From: Bacteroidota bacterium
GTDB lineage: Bacteria > Bacteroidota > Bacteroidia > Bacteroidales > PUMT01
Length of the DNA: 11,303 bases
Direction: 5' to 3'
Assembly (NCBI GenBank): GCA_003567115.1
Contig: PXAP01000218.1
Coordinates: 1-11,303 of the forward strand
Shown one piece after another: positions 7,057 to 11,303 of the stretch. The position numbers and the translations under genes were made by a program. Positions within the stretch are counted from its first letter, which is position 1. Every line of letters begins with the position of its first letter. Under the pieces are notes generated by a model. That model saw nothing but the letters and a program-made list of their open reading frames with translations. It had not been told where the DNA came from and did not search any database.

Positions 7057-9024
7057 ATGAAGATCCATTCAACCCTTGCATTTATTTTTATCGGACTGTT
7101 CTTTTTTTCAGATCTTCATGCCCAGTCCAGGCGACTGGAAAGGGCAGAACGAGCCTATAATGCAGGAGAATATTATGAGGCTATAGATCTGTACAAGAAT
7201 GCGTATTCTGCCGCAAGTGACAGAGAACTGCGTTCAGAGATAGTTTTTATTATTGCCAGATGTTACATGAAAGTTTCTGATATCCGGCAGACTGAAGGCT
7301 GGTTCAGAAGGGCTGTTAATCTTAGATACGATGATCCTGAGGTTTACTGGTATTTTGGAGAGGCCCTGAAGATGAATGAAAAATATGAAGAGGCCATTGA
7401 GCAGTTTAAAATTTACCGGGAGCTTGTACCCGATGATCCCAGAGGGGAGACAGGCATAAAGTCATCCGAGCTGGCAATGCAATGGCTGGAGAACCCAATG
7501 GGCTATGAAATATCCGAAGTGAATTTTTTCAATTCCAGGCAAAGTGATTATTCCCCGGCATTTGCCAGTGAATATTACAACCTTGTGTATTTCACCTCTG
7601 CCCGTGAAGGTAATGGGAACAACCGGCATGGTGTTACCGGGGAATATTTTGCAAATATTTATGAATCAAGAATGGACAGACAGGGAAGATGGAGTGCTCC
7701 TTCACCCCTTGACGGTATCAATTCGGAGTTTGATGAGGGAACACCTGCCCTGAACCCTGACCATACCGTGATGTATTTTACAAGCTGCATGGCTACCCGC
7801 AGGAGAAACAATGGTTGCCGGATATATCAGGCGACCAGAAGCGGCAATAGCTGGGGCAGGCCTGAGGTAATTGATCTGGCGCCGGACTCACTTGTTGCTG
7901 CCCATCCTGCTATTACGCCCGATGAGCTTACGCTCTATTTTGTTTCTGATATGCCGGGAAACATCGGTGAAAAAGATATCTGGAAGGTAACGCGCAGCAG
8001 CAGGAATGATTCATGGGGAGCACCGCTCAATCTGGGCCCGGATATAAACACAACCGGAAATGAGGTTTTCCCGTATGTTCATCCTGACGGAACATTGTAT
8101 TTTTCGTCAGACGGACATCCGGGCATGGGTGGACTGGATATTTTTATGGCCACCAGGTCAGAGGATGGCGGGTGGATAGTTCAGAATATGGGCTATCCCA
8201 TAAACTCACCTGCCGATGATTTTGGTATTGTGTTTGAAAGGGATGCCGAAAGGGGGTATTTCAGTTCCAACCGGGGAAGGATGAATGTTGATAATATTTA
8301 CTCCTTCTATCTTCCCCCGCTAGTCTTTAATGTTGATGGTAAGGTAACAGATGTTGATACTGAAAATGTACTTTCCGGTTCAACTGTAAAAATGGTTGGA
8401 AGTGACGGTACAATACTTGAGATGAATACGGGTGACAACGGCCTGTTCCGCTTTATGCTCCGGCAGAATGTGGATTATGTTTTTCTTGCATCAAAGGAAG
8501 GGTACCTCACCAATAAAGCAAGCCTGACAACACGGGGGCATGACCGTAGCAAGGACTTTACCATTGCAATCGAAATTCAGTCCCACGACAAGCCAATTGA
8601 ACTGCCCAATATCTTTTACGATTTTGCCAGTTGGGATCTGCGGCCCGAATCGTTGGTTGCTCTTGACAGGCTGGTGGAAATCCTCAATGACAACCCGGCC
8701 GTTACCATTGAACTGGCCTCTCATACCGATTCAAGGGGAGGGGCGGCCTTTAATATGGAGTTGTCACAGAAACGTGCCCAGTCGGTTGTCGATTATCTTA
8801 TTGAGAACGGTATAGCGTCCGGCAGACTCGTAGCAACGGGTTATGGAAAGTCCAGGCCAAGAGTGATTGATGAACGTTTTGCAGAGGATTATCCTTTTCT
8901 TCCTTCAGGAACACTGCTGACAGAGGAATTTATCGAATCGCTCCCGGCTGAACAACAGAGGGAAGCTGCACATCAGATCAACAGGCGTACCGAGTTTGAA
9001 GTTCTGTCGACAGATTACGAGTAA
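7057..9024 (+). CDS. Exported TPR / PD40 beta-propeller / OmpA-domain protein (PorE-like)
   Basis: A 655-residue envelope protein. Residues 1-22 form a Sec signal peptide (hydrophobic core, then LHA before Q23). A TPR-like helical region covers about 25-140. Five PD40/WD40-like propeller repeats with a Y-F-x-S core begin near residues 164, 226, 282, 335 and 387. A carboxypeptidase regulatory-like beta domain covers about 424-500, and a C-terminal OmpA peptidoglycan-binding domain about 515-650. The diaminopimelate-contacting pair is present: D558 (HTDSRG) and R573 (LSQKRA). This domain order is that of PorE (PG1058) of Porphyromonas gingivalis, which ties the type IX secretion machinery to peptidoglycan. 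Unlike a lipoprotein, it has no Cys at the signal cleavage site. Bacteroidota carry several such paralogues, so the T9SS role is inference; other envelope-anchoring roles are possible. No por genes adjoin it. Confidence 0.85.
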   Translation: MKIHSTLAFIFIGLFFFSDLHAQSRRLERAERAYNAGEYYEAIDLYKNAYSAASDRELRSEIVFIIARCYMKVSDIRQTEGWFRRAVNLRYDDPEVYWYFGEALKMNEKYEEAIEQFKIYRELVPDDPRGETGIKSSELAMQWLENPMGYEISEVNFFNSRQSDYSPAFASEYYNLVYFTSAREGNGNNRHGVTGEYFANIYESRMDRQGRWSAPSPLDGINSEFDEGTPALNPDHTVMYFTSCMATRRRNNGCRIYQATRSGNSWGRPEVIDLAPDSLVAAHPAITPDELTLYFVSDMPGNIGEKDIWKVTRSSRNDSWGAPLNLGPDINTTGNEVFPYVHPDGTLYFSSDGHPGMGGLDIFMATRSEDGGWIVQNMGYPINSPADDFGIVFERDAERGYFSSNRGRMNVDNIYSFYLPPLVFNVDGKVTDVDTENVLSGSTVKMVGSDGTILEMNTGDNGLFRFMLRQNVDYVFLASKEGYLTNKASLTTRGHDRSKDFTIAIEIQSHDKPIELPNIFYDFASWDLRPESLVALDRLVEILNDNPAVTIELASHTDSRGGAAFNMELSQKRAQSVVDYLIENGIASGRLVATGYGKSRPRVIDERFAEDYPFLPSGTLLTEEFIESLPAEQQREAAHQINRRTEFEVLSTDYE

Positions 9025-9064
9025 AAGGATGTAAGTACTCTTACCGGTTTCAGCCGCTATTCAT

Positions 9065-10090
9065 TTAGGGAACCTTATCCAGCATGCTGCTCCATTCCTT
9101 TCTCGTTCTTTGCTTCCAGTCACCTTTATGATAGAGGTAGCTTGCTATAAGCGGAAGCACTGAGGTGGCCTCGGCATAGACCATCTGCTCATATACGGTA
9201 TCTACCTTGCCCCATGATGATGCTTCTTTAAGTGTTGATCCCGAACATGAACCGTCTCTGGTATCGGCTACGGTAATCTGTATGGCATATTTGTGCATTT
9301 CAACATCTTTACCAAGAATTTCTGCACAGATTACGGTATCTTGTGCGAAATTCTTGGGCACACCGCCGCCTATCATGAACAAGCCGGTTGAAGGGGCGGC
9401 CATCTTTATTTTGGTAAGTTCAAGAAAATCCTTTACGGAATCAATGCTTATATGGTGCCGGGGATTATCCCACTGATGCTTTACCAGTCCGAATCCCGCA
9501 CTGCTGTCAGTAAAAGCCGGGCAGAATATGGGGACATTATGCTCAAAGCAGACCTGAACAAGTGAATCTTTCTTTTTTGAATTTTTTACCAGGTATCTGC
9601 CCATTTCCCTGATAAATTCCCTGGATGAACAGGCTCCGGGCTCCATCCTGCCGGCAATGCCCATGATGGTATGGTCACAAACCTGCAGCTCTTCCTCATC
9701 AATATAGGTGTCATATATACGGTCTATGTAGAACTTGCGCAGCAGCTTGTCATCAGCATCAGGCGAGCCTTTGTAATGTTTGAATCCCAGAGCCTCAAAA
9801 AAGTCCATATCCACTATTGATGCTCCTGATGCAACAATAACATCTATCATATTGCTTTTTACCATGTCAGTATATACCTGCATGCATCCTCCTGCACTTG
9901 TGCTTCCTGCCAGGGTCAGAATGACCGAGCATTCGTTTTCGTTCAGCATTTTTGTGTATATATCTGCAGCAATTGAAGTGTCGCGGGAGGTGAATGACAT
10001 ATCACGCATGGCATCAATAATGGAAGTAGCATCGAAGGACTTGATATCTATGTGCTTTACAGGGTCTTTAAGAAAGTCTTTTTTTTTCAT
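9065..10090 (-). CDS. Deoxyhypusine synthase-family enzyme (probable homospermidine-type polyamine synthase)
   Basis: 341 residues of the deoxyhypusine synthase (DHS) fold, an NAD-dependent enzyme that transfers an aminobutyl group. The catalytic lysine is kept as K295 in SSWGKVD, and a second family lysine is K246 in GGGVPKN. NAD-site-like segments TLAGSTSAGG and ASGASIVDMDF are present. In eukaryotes and archaea DHS modifies eIF5A, which bacteria lack. Bacterial homologues studied so far (for example SpeY of Anabaena) make homospermidine from putrescine or spermidine. Here it follows agmatinase by 20 bases and lies downstream of arginine decarboxylase, so putrescine is its likely substrate (inference). 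The ATG at 10090 is followed by nine A residues covering codons 2-4. It converges with the PorE-like gene, leaving 40 bases between stop codons. Family is certain; the product is not. Confidence 0.9.
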   Translation of the reverse strand: MKKKDFLKDPVKHIDIKSFDATSIIDAMRDMSFTSRDTSIAADIYTKMLNENECSVILTLAGSTSAGGCMQVYTDMVKSNMIDVIVASGASIVDMDFFEALGFKHYKGSPDADDKLLRKFYIDRIYDTYIDEEELQVCDHTIMGIAGRMEPGACSSREFIREMGRYLVKNSKKKDSLVQVCFEHNVPIFCPAFTDSSAGFGLVKHQWDNPRHHISIDSVKDFLELTKIKMAAPSTGLFMIGGGVPKNFAQDTVICAEILGKDVEMHKYAIQITVADTRDGSCSGSTLKEASSWGKVDTVYEQMVYAEATSVLPLIASYLYHKGDWKQRTRKEWSSMLDKVP

Positions 10091-10110
10091 CTGTTTATAT
10101 TATAATTGAT

Positions 10111-10962
10111 TCATCTTTTTTTACTGAACTGCATGCTCAGCAGCCTGTATATCAGCTTGGCTGCCAGGAAATCCGGGGCTTTGTTTAATGACGAGGGACA
10201 AAGTTCCACCACGTCAAATCCCACTAACTTTTTCCGGGTAACAAGTTTTTCCAGAAAAGGAAGCAGCTGATACCAATTCAACCCTCCCGGTTCGGGTGTT
10301 CCTGTCGAAGGCATTACGGAGGGATCAAAAACATCCAGGTCTATTGTTACATAAACATGTTCTGACAGCAGGTCAACAGCTTTATCCATCCACTGGTTAT
10401 TGTAATAAATCTGATGTGCAAAAAAAACCCTGTCCGGATCCATGTATGATAATTCTCCCGAATCAGTGGCTCTTATACCTACCTGCACTGCAGAGGCAAT
10501 TTCCTTTACCCTGGCCATTACACATGCATGATTAAACCGGGAGCCATTATATTCATTCCTCAGATCACTGTGTGCATCCAGCTGTAACACCGACAGTCCG
10601 GGGAAATGTTCTGTAAATGCCTGTATACTTCCAATTGATACCGAATGTTCACCGCCAATTATAACCGGGAACTTCTTGTTTTCAAGCAGGGCGTTTACCT
10701 TTTTATAAACTTCGCTGACCATTTTTTCAGGGCTTCTCTTTTCCGTTACCGGGTCGGCGGTATATATTCCCCGAAGATAAACCTCGGTGCCGGTCTGAAT
10801 ATCATAAAGTTCCAAATTTGCAGAAGCCTCAAGAATAGCCTCCGGACCTTTGTTTGCCCCTTTTATCCATGTGCTTGTTTCATCATAGGGAACAGGCAGA
10901 ACAGCTATTGCCGAAGAGCTTTCGGTGGCATATTTACGCGGGATGTCACCAAAATGGATCAT
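10111..10962 (-). CDS. speB: Agmatinase (ureohydrolase family)
   Basis: Hydrolyses agmatine to putrescine and urea with a binuclear Mn centre. All six metal ligands are visible: H106 (GGEHS), D129, H131 and D133 (LDAHSD), and D208 and D210 (TIDLDVFDPS). H145 (NHACVM) is also in the usual place near the substrate guanidinium. At 283 residues it is within the range of bacterial agmatinases. Arginase and other ureohydrolases share the fold, but the gene lies just downstream of an arginine decarboxylase (46-base gap) and just upstream of a DHS-type polyamine enzyme (20-base gap), which favours agmatine as substrate. Cytoplasmic; no signal peptide. No promoter is evident in the 46-base gap, so it is probably read from an operon promoter beyond the right window edge. 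Confidence 0.92.
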   Translation of the reverse strand: MIHFGDIPRKYATESSSAIAVLPVPYDETSTWIKGANKGPEAILEASANLELYDIQTGTEVYLRGIYTADPVTEKRSPEKMVSEVYKKVNALLENKKFPVIIGGEHSVSIGSIQAFTEHFPGLSVLQLDAHSDLRNEYNGSRFNHACVMARVKEIASAVQVGIRATDSGELSYMDPDRVFFAHQIYYNNQWMDKAVDLLSEHVYVTIDLDVFDPSVMPSTGTPEPGGLNWYQLLPFLEKLVTRKKLVGFDVVELCPSSLNKAPDFLAAKLIYRLLSMQFSKKR

Positions 10963-11008
10963 AAAACAGTCTTGACATGGTTGTTTTGTAAAAGTCTTAA
11001 ATTAAGCA

Positions 11009-11303
11009 TTAATACCCAAGTATTTTCAGCATTGATTTATGGCTTTGTTCCTTTGCAAAGAGCTTGGTGGTAATCTCTCCATTTTCATCCAGGTCTATGA
11101 TAACATGCTTTGGGGCCGGTATCAGGCAGTGTTGGAGACCTCCGTAGCCTCCGATCGATTCCTGGTAGGCCCCTGTATGGAACAGTCCGATAAACTGGAT
11201 TTCGCCATTTTTAATTTTTGGCAGGAATATGGCATTTGCATGTGTCTCCGAATTGTAGTAGTCCTCACTGTCACAAGTCAGTCCCCCGAGAAACACCCTT
11301 TCA
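11009..11303 (-). CDS. speA: Arginine decarboxylase, C-terminal end (5' part beyond window)
   Basis: The last 97 codons of a gene entering from the right edge; the frame stays open through 11303, so it is a fragment only because of the window. It matches the C-terminal barrel of fold III PLP decarboxylases: LGGLTCDSEDYY carries the catalytic cysteine of the CDSxD motif, and FHTGAYQESIGGYGG carries the GAY tyrosine that contacts PLP phosphate. These fit biosynthetic arginine decarboxylase (SpeA) of Bacteroidota, which makes agmatine. Ornithine, diaminopimelate and carboxynorspermidine decarboxylases share the fold, but the next gene is agmatinase, which supports arginine as substrate. It ends in ILGY and a TAA at 11011-11009. 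Confidence 0.85.
   Translation of the reverse strand, partial: ERVFLGGLTCDSEDYYNSETHANAIFLPKIKNGEIQFIGLFHTGAYQESIGGYGGLQHCLIPAPKHVIIDLDENGEITTKLFAKEQSHKSMLKILGY

Noticed and set aside
9031..9044. Small hairpin GTAAG-TACT-CTTAC between convergent genes, possible bidirectional terminator
   Set aside because: Five-base arms, low GC and no clear T-tract on either side; too weak to call.
9065..10090. Calling the DHS homologue a protein-modifying deoxyhypusine synthase
   Set aside because: Bacteria lack eIF5A and the neighbours are polyamine enzymes, so a small-molecule polyamine role is more likely; the family name is kept without that function.
10645..11073. 142-codon plus-strand frame across the agmatinase start and arginine decarboxylase end
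   Set aside because: It is antisense to two well-supported genes and their spacer, with no domain features.

Overview
The window looks like a chromosomal stretch from a member of the Bacteroidota, probably of the order Bacteroidales. The signs are a type III glutamine synthetase, a DUF3109 protein translationally coupled to phosphoglycerate mutase, a TPR/beta-propeller/OmpA protein of the PorE kind, promoters of the TTTG / TAnnTTTG type, and AT-rich start regions without Shine-Dalgarno sequences. Genes are moderate in GC and intergenic DNA is AT-rich. There is no tRNA, rRNA, CRISPR array, transposase or phage gene. This assignment is inferred from gene content and promoter style, not from a database match.

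Layout. 1-472 (minus): 5' part of a membrane DUF3267 metallopeptidase-like gene, cut by the window edge. 473-825: divergent intergenic region with a partial duplication of that gene's start, a strong inverted repeat, a short palindrome and a candidate promoter for the rightward genes. 826-2927 (plus): gpmI (cofactor-independent phosphoglycerate mutase), overlapping by 4 nt a cysteine-rich DUF3109 gene. 3024-4394 (plus): M20-family dipeptidase, followed by a hairpin/T-tract terminator. 4652-6841 (plus): type III glutamine synthetase with a well-matched Bacteroidota promoter and its own terminator. 7057-9024 (plus): exported TPR-PD40-carboxypeptidase regulatory-like-OmpA protein. 9065-11303 (minus, convergent with the previous gene): a polyamine cluster read right to left, with the 3' end of arginine decarboxylase, then agmatinase, then a deoxyhypusine synthase-family enzyme.

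How the genes fit together. The left two thirds are housekeeping and mostly separate transcription units: glycolysis (gpmI), peptide breakdown (M20), ammonia assimilation (glutamine synthetase) and envelope or secretion anchoring (PorE-like). The one clear pathway is at the right end: arginine to agmatine to putrescine, followed by a deoxyhypusine synthase homologue that in bacteria most plausibly makes homospermidine or a related polyamine.

I do not see a convincing new multi-gene system. The points most worth a second look are the DHS-like enzyme in its polyamine cluster, the PorE-like architecture lacking a lipobox, and the structured region 434-665 with a duplicated gene start and a long inverted repeat.
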